Shown: positions 35,881-47,940, counted from the stretch's first letter. The stretch is DNA of 64,000 nt from Cricetomys ansorgei (GCA_026225945.1 JAMJFZ010003581.1:5331001-5395000), one strand, 5' to 3'. Notes: generated by a model from the letters alone, not told the origin. Translations and numbers: made by a program.

Positions 35881-36111
35881 ACCCTATATAACTTCTATGA
35901 CTAAATTTTCGCATAGTATTTTCTCTATTCAGTCATATCAGCTTCTTACCACTTTGATAGAATAAGCACAATATCAAAACAGAATCTTTGATGGTGGACG
36001 TATCTGGGAAAAATACTACCTATATATCAAAATGAATGACCTTCACTGCCTTCGTGACTTGCTCTCTTTTCATTTACTTGCCCAGAATTATAATGATTAT
36101 CATTGCAAAAT

Positions 36112-36498
36112 CTATTGTCTTGAGATTTCTGTTGTTGTGACAAAAGTCATTGGCTTTTTTTTTTTTTGTTTTTTTTTTTTCATCTTACATTTCCACATCA
36201 TAGTCCATCATTGTAGAAACTCAAGGAAGAAACCTGAAGTCAGGAACTGAAGCACAGTCCATGAAGGAGTGCTGCTTACTGGCTTGCTCCTCATAGCTTG
36301 CTCAGTTTGTTTTCTTATGGCTTTCATGACCAACAGCCCAGGGTTAACACCACCTACAGTGATATAGGCCTTCTCACACTATTCATCAATCAAGAAATTG
36401 AACTACAGACTTGCCTACAGCCAATAATTATGGACATATCTTCTCACTTCCCACGTGACTCTAGCTTGTATCAATTTTGCATAAAACTAGCTAGCACA
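36112..36498 (-). mobile_element. MT/MaLR-type LTR, near full length
   Basis: It runs from TTCTGTTGTTGTGACAAAAG through TAGTCCATCATTGTAG, TGCTGCTTACTGGCTTGCTCC and CAGCCCAGGGTTAACACCACC to CTAGCTTGTATCAATTTTGC and the terminal ACTAGCTAGCACA. An internal T expansion sits at 36157-36180. Four copies or pieces of this LTR family are in the window. Confidence 0.7.
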
Positions 36499-38112
36499 AT
36501 GTCAAGTCTTCATTATCCTGATCTTTTCCATTGTTCTTGAATCCTTATGCTCTTCTAAATTGCCATATAATCCAAGTAGTTTCGCTCATTGCTAATCTGC
36601 CCTCCATGCACATAGACTGTGAAGCAATCTATATGATGACCGAAATAATTTTCGGTTGAATATTTTGAAGTATTTATTGGAGACACTAAACAAGTATTTT
36701 CTGTATAATTTATATAGCGAGATTATGAACTTTACTTGGATCTAAAATATTCCTCAAAGGCGCTAGCACTGAGATCTCAGCTTCAAAGCAGGAATGAACA
36801 GATATGGGACATAGGGAAGATACTCAGATCATGAGAACTCCAACTTTCATCGGAAGATTAACATAATAATGGATTCATGTTTTGATGACATCATCAGAAG
36901 GTAATAGAAATATTAGGAATTGGCACATAAATGGCTGTTAAGTCATCCAGGACATGTCCTAGAAAGGTATAACTTGTTTTTGTCCCCTTCCTTAGTGTTT
37001 TTCTGCTTCCTCAATGTTGTAAAGTGGGTAACTTTCTCCCATCACTCTCTTGTACTGTGATGTGAACGCCACATTATCTTCTTAGAAGTACTGGAGCCAA
37101 CGAACCATTGGGTAATATCTCTGAAACAGTAAGCCAAGGCAAAGTTTTCTTTTCTTTAAGTTGATTCTCTCAGGTATTTGACTCTATGAAAGAAAGATGA
37201 TTACCATAGAAAGAAACTATTGTTTTTATCCTTAGATAGCCTAGGATGGAAAATAGGTATAATTAGATAGGAATCTGGAAGCACTATCTAGAGGTGACAG
37301 GGAAAATGCTGTCATATTTACTAATATAATAAACATAATCTTCTTTGAGAACATTAAGCGATGCAGACACTGATAATGGAGCAAAATAATGAACCTTGAC
37401 ATTTTATACATTATTGACTACAAAATGGCTTATTATTAAGATAAATACCTCATATATTAAATTATGTGTTAATATAATTAGAATACTATTGGTATTGGTA
37501 TACTAGTGGTATATATTATAATCATTGTTGGCAATGTTAACATAGAAACAGATGTTAGTAATCACTGCTCACTAAATAAACATCAATATTTAATAGAATA
37601 ATATCTAGAGTTACATCTTATTTCCTAAGTGGAAATAATGGAAAGTAATATTTGTCATCAACTCACCAAAGTTACATCAAAAATAATTACTCAGTCACTA
37701 AGACTGGTCTTAAAAAATATCTTTGCTTTAATTCTCTCTAATCAAGTGGTTTATATCTAGTCAATAACATTTGCTTTTGCTTCTAAGAAACAGACTTTAT
37801 TTGAAGGAATCCTAAGGATGAAGAGCTTCATTTTGTTAATTTCACACACATAAGCCAAGTGAGTGTCAGAATACATTTGTACTTCATATCTTGAAGAACG
37901 GAACTGTTCTGACAACCTTTTGCATCTTTCTACCAGGGGACTAGAGATAGGCAGTTGTCCAGATTTCATTTAGAAACTGTGTTCTTTGCTAAAATAACTC
38001 TTCTAAACTTGCTGCGTTCCAGTGAGACACAGAGTCTGTCTCTGCTTTCTAGGACCTTACATTTCACAAGAGTAAAGGCAATTGTTCCCAAACAGAAATC
38101 ACACTTGTAGAG
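36499..38112. other. Unannotated AT-rich sequence
   Basis: No named repeat, no coding frame above 72 codons. The 70-codon minus frame at 37757-37969 is unrecognised. Confidence 0.4.
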
Positions 38113-38332
38113 CAGTGGTTATGAACCTATGGGTCATAACCTCTTTAGAGATTGAATAACTCTTTTACAGGGGTTGCCTAAGACCATTTGCATATCAGAT
38201 ATTTACATTATAATTCATAAAAGCAGCAAAATTACAGTTAGGTAGCAAAAAGAACAATTTTATGGTTGGGGTTACCACAACACGGGTAACTCTATTAAAG
38301 GGTCACAACATTAAGAAGGTTGAGAAGCACTG
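38113..38332. mobile_element. URR1-type hAT (Charlie) miniature transposon
   Basis: The ends are inverted: CAGTGGTTATGAACC on the left and GGTTGAGAAGCACTG on the right. Interior hallmarks are GGGGTTGCCTAAGACCATTTG and TTTTATGGTTGGGGTTACC. Flanks TTGTAGAG and GTAAGAGA may be a decayed 8-bp duplication. It encodes no transposase. Confidence 0.9.
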
Positions 38333-38434
38333 GTAAGAGAATCAAAAAAGTCTTCATACAAATTCCTAATAGGATTTCTTAGATTTCTTTTAAATTTGCA
38401 GACATTGCTAATTATTGTTATCATCATCACAATT

Positions 38435-38647
38435 ATTATTTATGTTTTATGCATATGACTGCTCTCCCTCCACGTATGCTTGTGTATCACATGTTTTCTT
38501 GGTGCCCACAGAAGTCAGCAGAGTATCAGATGCTCTGAACTAGAGAGTCAGATGGTTGTTAGGCACATTGTTGGTGCTGGAAATGAAACCTGTGTCCTCT
38601 CCAGAAGCAGCAAGTGCTCTTAACCTATGAGGCATCTCTCCAGCCCC
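38435..38647 (-). mobile_element. B3 SINE
   Basis: Antisense body CACAGAAGTCAGCAGAGTATC and TTGGTGCTGGAAATGAAACC. The head reads GTGCTCTTAACCTATGAGGC at 38612 and CATCTCTCCAGCCCC at the right boundary. Moderately diverged. Confidence 0.85.
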
Positions 38648-39149
38648 TACAGAAATACTTTTCAAATGAAGAAGTAATATTTACCTATGTTTCTGCTTAG
38701 CAAAGGTATATAAGCAGGATCCTATTCATTAATTTCCACTCAATAGGAAATGGAACAAGGAAAATTTGTGCTATGTAGATCATAGAGAGCACATTCAGAT
38801 CCTAAATGCACGTAAATAATGCACACAGAATGCCATTCTATGTTACCAATATTCCAGTACTGAAATATGTTTCTTACAGTGAATATTTTAATTATCCAAA
38901 AGTAAATCAAAAAAATCATATGCCTGAAATAAAGTGTCTGTGTTTGGCCACATAAGATCAGCACTTGGCTTAATTTCATATGTAGATTAGGAATCCACAA
39001 TTAGTAGTTTCATGAATGCAATTTTCTTCAATATTTTGGCAAAGATTAGAGCTGTGAAATATGTTTAGTACACATAGAAGTAAACAGGTTGGTGTAGAGT
39101 AAAGGAAACTGGGGATAAAATAAAAAGGTATCAATTAGGAAGATGAAAC
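38648..39149. other. Unannotated AT-rich sequence
   Basis: Nothing recognised; an 86-codon minus frame at 38740-39000 is without support. Confidence 0.4.
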
Positions 39150-39515
39150 AAGTGACTTAAAATAAATGGACAGAGTAAGCTTGGTGTCTGGGCTCCTGGG
39201 CAATGTCCAGTGACTGCTGGAGGCCCAGCTGACTGAAGACTTGGGCAGCGGGGCCCAGATTCAGGTTAAACTTCTTTGTGCTTGATCTCCGGTTAGTATG
39301 GGCCTGGTGAATGTCCATCAACAGAGAAGCCTGCTGCCTCCAGGATCCATAGTGATGTCTGTGATCTATGCTCCTGCCATGCTAGCTGAACTTTATTATT
39401 ATAATTTTTTGGAGGGTACAGAGCCACAAGGGTGGAACAGGGAGGCATGGGAAAAGGATGTTATAAAGATACATTGTATGAAACTCAAATAAAAGTATTA
39501 TAAAAAAGAATAGAA
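39150..39515 (+). mobile_element. L1-like 3' end
   Basis: GC-richer sequence (39175-39300) leads to GGAACAGGGAGGCATGGG, ATGAAACTCAAATAAAAGTATTAT and an A-rich end at 39510. The terminal segment follows the rodent L1 3'-end pattern with an AATAAA. The upstream 200 bp is not assigned with confidence and may be another element. Confidence 0.45.
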
Positions 39516-39896
39516 AACAAAAGATGCATCCTATATCTAAGAAACAGGATAGATTATCAGTGGTTGTGGTCTGAAGGAAAAACACAAATGAGTTCACATC
39601 CCAGATCTAGTGTTAGCCTTATTCAGCTCTATCATTTTAAAAAAAAATCAAATCATAGCAAAATAATATCTCCAACTAATGTGTGCATCACTTGCTCACT
39701 TGAAAGCAAACTCTGTTCAGAATACAGAGATCATAAAAGGGTAAGAAATGACATTTTCAGAGCATCCGATTTTCTAAGTATAAACATTCATGTAGAAATA
39801 CGCATCTATGCACACACTCAGGCAATGCACGAATAAATGAGTCTTTTATTAAAAGATTATATTTCACTTTAAAAATGAACCTTAAAAATAACTTTG

Positions 39897-39978
39897 TGAA
39901 CTGGGGTTGAAGCTCAGCAGTAGTGCACTTTCCTGTCATAGCTAAAGTCCTGGGTTCATTGCCCAACACTGAATAAAG
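39897..39978 (+). mobile_element. ID-like SINE (tRNA-derived)
   Basis: TGGGGTTGAAGCTCAGCAGTAG corresponds to the A-box end and GTCCTGGGTTCATTGCCC to the B-box end of an ID-type SINE. ACACTGAATAAAGG closes it. Not a functional tRNA: the cloverleaf is degenerate. Confidence 0.65.
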
Positions 39979-40269
39979 GTATAACAGAGTAAGTGACTAA
40001 ACATGTAAGAATCTTCACTGACACTGTCATTAAAGAATGCAGTACTTCCCTTGGTAGGAACTCCTGACTGTTGGCAGCGCTGTCACAGCAGTTGAAGTTA
40101 TGTCTTCATTAAGGGAAACAATGTCTTATTTGTATGTGAGCTTCTAATATGGATTCTATTTCATGTAATTTGATAGCTTTCAGAATTGTATTAAAATTGT
40201 AAATAATTCTTGCTTGAATATTTTAGCTTATAAAGTAGCACTGTGGGAAAGACAAGCAGAATTTTTGCA

Positions 40270-40745
40270 TTGTTATTATTTTTGTTTGCTTGTACATATT
40301 CATAAGTGTGCATGCGTAAAGGGGGTGGGGTTTTCATGTGTTTGTGCTTGTATGAGGAGGTCAAAGATTGACCTTTGGTGTAGATGTTTTGCTCAATCCC
40401 TTTTTTTACCTATTTAAAAAAGACAACTTCTCTGCTGGGCAGTGGTGGCGCACGCCTTTAATCGCAACACTCAGGGGGCAGAGGCAGGTGGATCTCTGTG
40501 AGTTTGAGACCAGCCTGATCTACAGAGTGAGTTCCAGGACAGCCTGAGCTACAGCAGAGAAACCCTGTCTTGAAGAAAACAATAAAAATAAGACAACTTC
40601 TCTTATTGAAATTGGATCCTCCTTCCTTACCTAGTATTAGAGGTATACACAAGACAATGCTTGATTTTATGTGGATGCTGTGAATTTCATTCAAAATTTC
40701 ATGCTTGCATTCAAGTCCTTGCTGACTGAACCATCTACCTAGCCC
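40270..40745 (-). mobile_element. B4-type SINE split by a younger B1
   Basis: Left part: GTTTGTGCTTGTATGAGGAGG then TCAAAGATTGACC at 40340-40375. Right part: GCATTCAAGTCCTTGCTGAC then TGAACCATCTACCTAGCCCC ending at 40745. The B1 at 40434-40589 sits between them with its own target duplication, so the B4 is older. Confidence 0.65.
40434..40589 (+). mobile_element. Young B1 SINE with perfect 14-bp target duplication
   Basis: It begins GCTGGGCAGTGGTGGCGCAC and runs through GCAGAGGCAGGTGGATCTC to AGAAACCCTGTCTTG and an A-rich tail. AAGACAACTTCTCT flanks it perfectly (40420-40433, 40590-40603). The intact duplication and near-consensus body, with CpG still present in the GGCGCACG head, make it the most recent-looking insertion in the window. 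Confidence 0.97.
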
Positions 40746-40973
40746 CTATAAATGTTGTATGATTTACTAGGCATGGGAAGACTGGTAATAACATAAACCT
40801 AAAGTTAAGAAACAAATGCTCTAGTCATTTTATTTTTTTTACTCTATGGTGATCTAATCTAGCCAAATTTAGGCACGTCTTTACCCATAAGAGGTAGTGG
40901 GTCTGATAGTTGCTTACTTTTCATTTCTGAAATGTTCTCTTTACACATCAAAATAACAGAGTTTGGAGAGTAT

Positions 40974-41158
40974 TCTAATTTGGCTTCTGTTGCTGTGATA
41001 AACACTATGACCAAAAGCAACTTTGGAATAAAAGGGTTTACTTCATCATATAAGATATGCCCCATCATCAAGGGAAACCAGAACAGGAACTCAGTGTAGG
41101 ACTTGAAAGAGAAACCATAGAGGAACTGCTTCTTCTTTACTGCCTATGGCTTGCTCAG
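40974..41158 (-). mobile_element. MT/MaLR-type LTR fragment, interrupted by TTCC tract
   Basis: GGCTTCTGTTGCTGTGATAAAC, CACTATGACCAAAAGCAAC and CCTATGGCTTGCTCAGC match the LTR at 36112. At 41158, where the full LTR continues into a pyrimidine stretch, the sequence turns into a TTCC microsatellite. Confidence 0.65.
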
Positions 41159-41290
41159 CTTCCTTCCTTCCTTCCTTCCTTCCTTCCTTCCTTCCTTCCT
41201 TCCTTCCTTCCTTCCTTCCTTCTTTCTTCCTTCATTCCTTTTTTCCTTCATTCCTTTTCTTCCTTCTCTTTCCTTTCTCTCTCTCTTTCT
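41159..41290. repeat. (TTCC)n microsatellite in a ~130-bp pyrimidine-rich tract
   Basis: About fifteen TTCC units (41160-41219) followed by mixed TTCATTCC/TTCTTCC and CTCT runs. Open frames made of Leu-Pro-Ser-Phe or Lys-Glu-Gly-Arg repeats on both strands are artefacts. Confidence 0.95.
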
Positions 41291-42143
41291 AACATCATAT
41301 TTAACTCCCAGCAACATTACAAAGTACTTCATTAAATGCAGTGTCCTAACCCCCATGCTTATGGGCACCTGTGAAGGGAGGGTGCCCACAGGTGGGCATT
41401 CTGAGGGCTCATCTACATTAGCTCCATCATCTGGCTTTTTGCTCTACTGAGAGGCATGGGATCTAAGTTACATATTCGTGTCTGCAGACTATTGGGTTCT
41501 GAGGCACGACCTGATAATTTTATGTTTTCAGCATACCTGAGATATCACAGTATTAATCGTACCATAGTATGAATATGACATCACTCTTGAATTTCCTTGA
41601 ATTAGCTGGCCTTGGCTTTCTTGTTACTTGCAGGGGGGCTGTCATCCACCTGGTAGCTTTAGAAAGAGTAGCTCAACAGAACCACCTACTGCCTTTAAGG
41701 ATATTCAGGGCAGACAAGATATGGTGAGATAAAATTAGGATTGACTCTCAATGCTTTTGTCAAGTCAAATATAGAGCTCTAGCTTGCTAGGAAATGATGA
41801 TCAGATGCTTACATATCTGAGGCATCTATGTTTTCTTCATTTTTGAAGATTAACCACAGTATATGTTCCTGAGTAAAGAAATATGTGGGATGTTCCTTTG
41901 CCTCAGAGGTACATTTTAGTGTCATTAACTCTTCCTCATATCATTTTGAAAATTCTCCTGTAGCTATAACTCTTAGAAGAATGTTCAAAGATTACTATAA
42001 AGTGTGCTTCTCAAGCAATGGATTAAAGATGTTCAGTGCAAAAAAAAGTGAAAAGCCAAACTTGGAATAATGACCAGTCCTGGGATTACCAATCCAGATT
42101 TCGAACCACGATATCATAGAATTTCTACAATTACTACTTTTTC
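41291..42143. other. Unannotated sequence
   Basis: No named repeat or gene. GGTGCCCACAGGTGGGC near 41382 is a short imperfect palindrome. Confidence 0.4.
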
Positions 42144-42144
42144 T

Positions 42145-42288
42145 TCCTTTCTTTTTTTTTTCTGAAATGGTAGCCCTGGCTGTCGTGGAACTAGCTCTGT
42201 AGACCAGGCTGTCTTCCTGCCCACAGAGATCTGCCTGCCTCTGCTTCCAAGTGCTGGGATTAAAGGCATTCTCTACCACTACCTGGCA
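42145..42288 (-). mobile_element. B1 SINE
   Basis: Antisense B1 with TGGTAGCCCTGGCTGTCGTG, TGTAGACCAGGCTGTCTTCC and AAGTGCTGGGATTAAAGGC, preceded by a T-run tail. Confidence 0.92.
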
Positions 42289-42960
42289 CTTGTCCCTTTT
42301 TGTATGAAATATCTGAACAAATTCTCAGGAAATAGTTTGCTCAATATTCTACTATTACTTTGGGTCAAAATATCACTTGAAATATAAATCCCTGGCGTGT
42401 TGACACACTACTATTTCCACTAGAAGCCTTTTAGTTAAACAGCTATTAATTACTTTTGGTTTTAAAAATTATGAAAGAAATAAAGGAACAAGAATTTAAT
42501 TCAGGGAAGTACGTACCCCAGAAATGCATTGTGGGGTAAAAGTAACCTGAATGCAATTAACACATAAATCTAGATTCAATTTCTATCTACTTGTTAGATG
42601 ATTTTTATCAAGAGACATAAATTATGTAAATTATTGCTTTTTAATATTAAATAAAGATCTACTATGTGGTCTTTATTAATATTAAGGACAATGTAATTGC
42701 ATTGCAATTTTTCATTGCAGTGTAAATGCTTTCTCATATCTTACAAAAGATCAGTAAAATCAAATCATTGGAATTTGAGATAAAATAAATCAGAAAAAGA
42801 AAAAGCATACTTGATGGTGTGGGTCTTTCATGTACAAGTGTTCGCATTTTAAAATATGTATTATTATGTATGCCCTCCCGTTTAAAAATTCTCAGTGCGT
42901 GTAAAATTTTGAGCATGACATCAGAAATACTTACGCTTTCCCTCACTGTTAGTACTCTGT
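42289..42960. other. Unannotated AT-rich sequence
   Basis: No repeat, no credible frame. Confidence 0.4.
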
Positions 42961-42968
42961 ATCTAAGG

Positions 42969-43190
42969 CAGCACTTCTCAACCTGGGTTGTGAACCCTTT
43001 GGGATCAAAGGACCCTTTGCACAGGGGTAACCTAAGACCATCTGCAGATCATATATTTAATTTACCATGCATAACAGTGGCAAAATTAGAGGTATGTCAT
43101 AGCAATGAAAATAATTTATGGTTGGGGGTCACCACAACATGAGGAAATGTATTAAAGGTTCATAGCATTAGAAAGTTTGAGAATCACTTG
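42969..43190. mobile_element. URR1-type hAT (Charlie) miniature transposon
   Basis: Left end CAGCACTTCTCAACCTGGG, right end AGTTTGAGAATCACTTG. GGGGTAACCTAAGACCATCTG and TTTATGGTTGGGGGTCACCAC align with the copy at 38113. The flanks ATCTAAGG (42961-42968) and GTCTAAGT (43190-43197) are a plausible 8-bp duplication with two differences. Confidence 0.9.
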
Positions 43191-43198
43191 TCTAAGTT

Positions 43199-44314
43199 GT
43201 TTGTCCTTATGACTTCGCATCTCCTGGAGTCCTCAGGTTACCCTTCAATACTGTTTTTATTGCTTTATCCACAGCTGAAGTAAGCAGTAAAGTTAGAAAA
43301 TAGATCAGGTTTCCTTTCAAAGAAGTTTTCTGAATTAATCTCATGTCTTCATTCAGTTGATAAAATAATTGTAAAAATAATGATAAAATTCTTAAATTTT
43401 TTAAATTCTTAAAGATGGTAACATTTTCTGAAGTCTTATGCTATTTGCTTCGACAGAAATGGCTCGTTTTTCAGAATGATCAACAGCAGTTTTATATAGG
43501 AAGACGTCCAGGTTTGTTGGAAATTAGATTTTTTTTTTTGTTGTTCAATAACACTGGGTTTTATTGGTGTTCTAAGCTTCAGTTTATTCAGGTTCCATTT
43601 CGTGGAAGCGAGGAAGTTAGCATGCAATCTATTTTATGACTATCTTTATTTCTGCAGAAATGGCCACTGTCTACCACCTTATTTATTTGTTTTTTTTTTA
43701 GTTTATCTTCTTGTTTACAAAAGGCATCCTATTGATCTAAATTGCTCCATAAAGGGATGCATTGCAGAGACTACTACTACCTCTGATCCCATGGATTCCT
43801 AAAAATCTTTCGAACAACACCATAGTGGACAGTGTTTCATTCCACCACTTCCCATGCCTCTGGAGTCAAGTCATGTGCATTTCCAGATTCCCAACCCATC
43901 TGAACTTTAACTTGATGTAGTTTTCTAACTTTGTATGATTTAACATTTTATATATCTTTTAGTGAGTTTACATGCAAAAAATATGGTCGTTTAATTTAAT
44001 TTGACTGTTGATCTAGTTGTCTACACTTTCTCCTTCCTTTCTTTTCTTCTGTCCATACTTTTCTCCATCCTTTCTTCTTTCCTTTTTTCTTTTTGAGTCA
44101 TACATATGATAATCCATGGCAAAAAAGAAACCTAGATGATTCCTCTTACTTGAAAAAAGGAAGTCCAGTCTTTATAATATTATAAACATTTTAGAATGTC
44201 ACTTAAATACACTCTGTAAAACCATTCACCAATTCTTCACTGCTCTTAAAAATTGCCTGCTATTTTTCCTACAAAGATGGCTGATTCATTGCTTTAACAA
44301 CAACAAAAAAAGGC
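43199..44314. other. Unannotated AT-rich sequence
   Basis: Contains a CT-rich patch (44028-44095) and T-runs. The 107-codon plus frame that starts upstream at 42819 overlaps URR1 and is not a gene. Confidence 0.4.
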
Positions 44315-44475
44315 TTAATTTATTTCATTTTGGTTGCACGTGCCTATGGAAGTCAAAAGAGGCCTTGGAATCTCCTGCAGTTGGAGTTACAGGTTGCTGT
44401 GCACTAGCCAGTCTCTTCTTTGAGTTGGGAACCACATCTGGCAAGATTAGTATCTATTTTTAACTGCTCAACTCT
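44315..44475 (-). mobile_element. Diverged B3 SINE
   Basis: ATGGAAGTCAAAAGAGGCCTTG, GCAGTTGGAGTTACAGGTTGC and TTTTTAACTGCTCAACTC correspond to a decayed antisense B3. Confidence 0.6.
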
Positions 44476-44871
44476 TTTTTCTTCCCACTCACTGATAACT
44501 CTTTGTTTCTTTTCAATACAGTTTCTATGGAAATTTTATATTTAATATTGCTTATTGAGTGTTACTATTTTATCACATCTCAAGCTAGTTTTCTATTATT
44601 GAAGTCTTTTTTATGCTGATAGCTTTTGGAATTTCTCCCCTTGTATAATAGGAGTAGAATGTGAAAGCATAGATTTCTCCTTTGAAATAGTTGATATTGA
44701 TATTACACTGCATTCTTTACAGGTTGTAAAATCCAGTAACTCTCAATATGCTAAGGAATACTTAAGACTAACTGCAGGTTTTATAAGTCATTTCATTCAA
44801 GCTTCCATGATTTCAAATTTTTTGTTTGACACTACACGCATGCACATGCATGAGCTCTTGTGTGTGCTGGA

Positions 44872-44877
<6 letters not shown>

Positions 44878-44918
<41 letters not shown>
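44878..44918. repeat. (CA)n microsatellite
   Basis: A pure CA run of 41 bases preceded by CATGCACATGCATGAGC. Confidence 0.95.
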
Positions 44919-44922
<4 letters not shown>

Positions 44923-45006
44923 TTCCAATTATCTCTCTTTCTATGATTTATTTATTCTTATTTTATGCTTGTCTCTTGTCTGCTCAAACTGTATTCAATT
45001 ATCTAC

Positions 45007-45187
45007 CTTTTTGTGAGCGTGCATTGGTGTTTTGCCTGCATGTGTGTGTCTGTCTGTGAGAGTGTCAGATCCCCTGGAACTGGAGTTACAGACAATCGTG
45101 AGCTGCCATGAGGGTCTTAGGAACTGAAACCAGGATTTCTGGAAGTGCAGCCAGTGTTCTTAACTCCTGAGCCATCTCTTCAGGCCC
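45007..45187 (-). mobile_element. B3 SINE
   Basis: GTCAGATCCCCTGGAACTGG, AGTTACAGACAATCGTGAGC and TTCTTAACTCCTGAGCCATC, ending CTTCAGGCCCC. A well-preserved antisense B3. Confidence 0.93.
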
Positions 45188-45805
45188 CAGTTATCTCTCA
45201 CCATGAAAATCAAGTACATCCTATCACAACTATAATTTGCATTCAAATTATGAATTTTAGCATGAAGATATTTTTGGAAGTACTCAAAACAGAAATAATA
45301 TCTTTTGTTTTTATTCAGTATATACAGTCAAGAAAATTATTTTAAACACATTTATAATACTAGATTTGACCCAATATTATGATATTCTTTTTTGGATTAT
45401 TTCTTACATACTGAATGATAATGCCACATCAGGCAAAGGTTGAAAAAAAAAAGCGTCATTTACCTAAAGATACAATACAAATAAGCACATCAAGTTTCTA
45501 TTTTTTATAGGTGCCACTTTATCAATATGCTAAGAGCCTTAAACTTTGTCACAAGAGATTTTAACTCTTCTCTTTGAATTTAACTTGGGTTAGATGTGAA
45601 GCCCTAAAGTCAAAGTATTAGAAATAAAAAGTACGATTTATGCAGTTACTCTTTAAACATTTTACTAAAACAAATTTTAAAGAAGTTTGGGTTTGAGTTG
45701 CCACTAATGTCCCAACGGGAAACAGGACAAATTTTGCATTTTAAAAAATACGCTTGATTTATTCCTAAATTTTAGAAAAATGTTTTCTCGCTTGTGACTC
45801 GGATT
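45188..45805. other. Unannotated AT-rich sequence
   Basis: Nothing recognised. Confidence 0.45.
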
Positions 45806-45807
45806 TT

Positions 45808-45948
45808 ATTTGTTTGTATGTTTGTTTACAGCTGTTGCTGTAGTTGTTGACACAGCACCTCGCTACGTGTCCCTAGCTGACTTATTAATGAGCTCCAACT
45901 ACAGAGATTCTCCTGCCTCTGCCTTCTGGACGCTGTCAGTTTTGACTC
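45808..45948 (-). mobile_element. Old B1-related SINE (proto-B1 type)
   Basis: Antisense B1 features in diverged form: CACCTCGCTACGTGTCCC, TAGCTGACTT, CAACTACAGAGATTCTCC and GCCTCTGCCTTCTGGACG. The left flank is a TTTGTTTG tail. Much more decayed than the other B1 copies. Confidence 0.65.
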
Positions 45949-47844
45949 TGATAAAAAGCAAAGTGCCATTAGAGGAATTAAAATTTCTCCACTGGGTAGT
46001 TAAGAACATGTAAGGACAACGGATTGAGTTTATATTTTAGACTGATTTCCTGTTATTATAGACCTTTGTCAGCCAAGAAAGGTAAGAATCCCTTGGACAT
46101 TTTAAGTCAACATTTGATAAGCATACGGTGCTGGCTGACAAGCTGGGCTTTTTGTGCTGTCACTCTAACCCTCTTGGGTGTGTGCAGCTCTTGTGCCTTC
46201 TCTGCCAGCAATAGGACAAATCCTGAAACTACTACTGAGAAATGGCCTTGCACACAATCCTTACTCCCCTCTACTTCACTTAATGTGCTTTTGCTGTGAA
46301 AATATTTTGTTCTTGAATATCTAGAGTATTACTATTTTCATTCTGAAAAGTACCCCAGAGCTGGTGAACAGAAATATGTCTCGTTAAACAGTTTGATACT
46401 TCCTAGCTTCTTGTTACTTCCCTTGACCCTCACAGAAGCTACTATATTCTTGTTTTTTTTTTTTAATTCATATTTAGTATCACTATTATCTTCAAATAGT
46501 GATCTTGGATATGAATTTTGAGCATGCTTAATTGCTATGCAGTACTCAGGAAACTGAGAACTGGTTTTTTGTGTTGTTGTTGCTGCTTTAAGCCTTTACC
46601 AACAAAGGAGCAAAATGTAGATAATACCTTGTACTTTAGAGAATTTCTAAAATGGTTATATGTGTAGCAGGTAAAGGGGCATAAGACATATAGCACTTTG
46701 AATAGTACATGATTGGTAGATGAAACATTTCATTCTGTCAATAAACAAGGTCTGTTAAATATATGTAATAATTCAATACAGGGTGTAGCTACATATGAAT
46801 TAGGAAGGAATATGCAATGATAGCTAATGGTTTCAAAATATTAACTGATGAGAATAACATGATTACTTCAACATATATATAACATACACTGTGGGTACTC
46901 TGGGAACCAGATGTTGCTGTCGAGGCATTTCCATTTATGGTGATTTCATAAGAAAGAGTGAGGAACATTGTATTCATCCACACACATTTTGAAGTGCCAG
47001 CCATTTGTTTATGTTCACCTTTCTTTGAAGTTTACTTGCCTTTAATGTTGGTGGGAGGAGTCTTACAATATTCCTGTCAGAATAGGAACAGGGATATTTG
47101 AAAATAGCCTTATCTATCTGCCACAAAAAAATGGGCAACAGAATGTGAAATCTCTGACTTTATCTTTTTTTTTTCCCCAGTGATTTTGGAGAAGAGAATT
47201 TAAGTAAATAGAGAGTACAAAAATATTAACTTAAAAATATTTAACTTTAAAAAAAATCTATTTATGTGAGAAGTCTTTTTCTACTCTGACAAGTCTGATT
47301 ATATATTTGTTTTACATTTGCTTATGGCAGGAACATCATTTTGTAGATACTGAACGTATCATCAAAGCAAAAAGCTAACTAATTTTTTTTATAGCTTGTT
47401 GTCAAAATGACAATTGGGATAAAGAAAGTATGAATCTAGTGGCAGACCTCATCAGATCCTAAACACACTTCACATTTTTCATTGTGTCTATTCATTGATA
47501 CTTTTGGATAAAAAGTCTATCAACAGTAAGAGGTGAGTCTTGTGTGTTTGCATCTTGACACAATTTCTCCAGACAGTATAAAAGTATCGCTTTTCTTGAA
47601 GCAAAGGTGAACTCACAATTAACATCAATCTCATTGCAAATCCCACATTGATAGGTTTATAATATCTGGATAAATGAGATCAATAAAAATGTAAATATAT
47701 ATCCATAATTGAATGAATGTATATTCAATTTTATAAATTCTAGTGATATATATTAAATTTCTTGGTTTACGGTATTAGTAAACTTACTATGTTACTTATT
47801 AAATAGTTAGTACAAACAGTAAAATATATCAAAGTTTAAGGATG
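45949..47844. other. Unannotated sequence
   Basis: A 91-codon plus frame (46024-46299) in a slightly GC-richer patch is unrecognised. The rest is AT-rich with no clear family. Confidence 0.4.
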
Positions 47845-47940
47845 ATTGCTGCCAAGTCTGATTCACTGAGTTTGATTCTCAGGACCCACATTGTGCAAAG
47901 AAAGAATGGACACCTACAAGAGACAAAGGTACACACATAA

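Noticed and set aside
41057..41450. Overlapping frames of Leu-Pro-Ser-Phe and Lys-Glu-Gly-Arg repeats
   Set aside because: Products of the TTCC array on both strands.
46024..46299. 91-codon plus frame with Cys/Ser-rich middle
   Set aside because: Preceded by no splice or promoter context and unlike any known protein; treated as chance.
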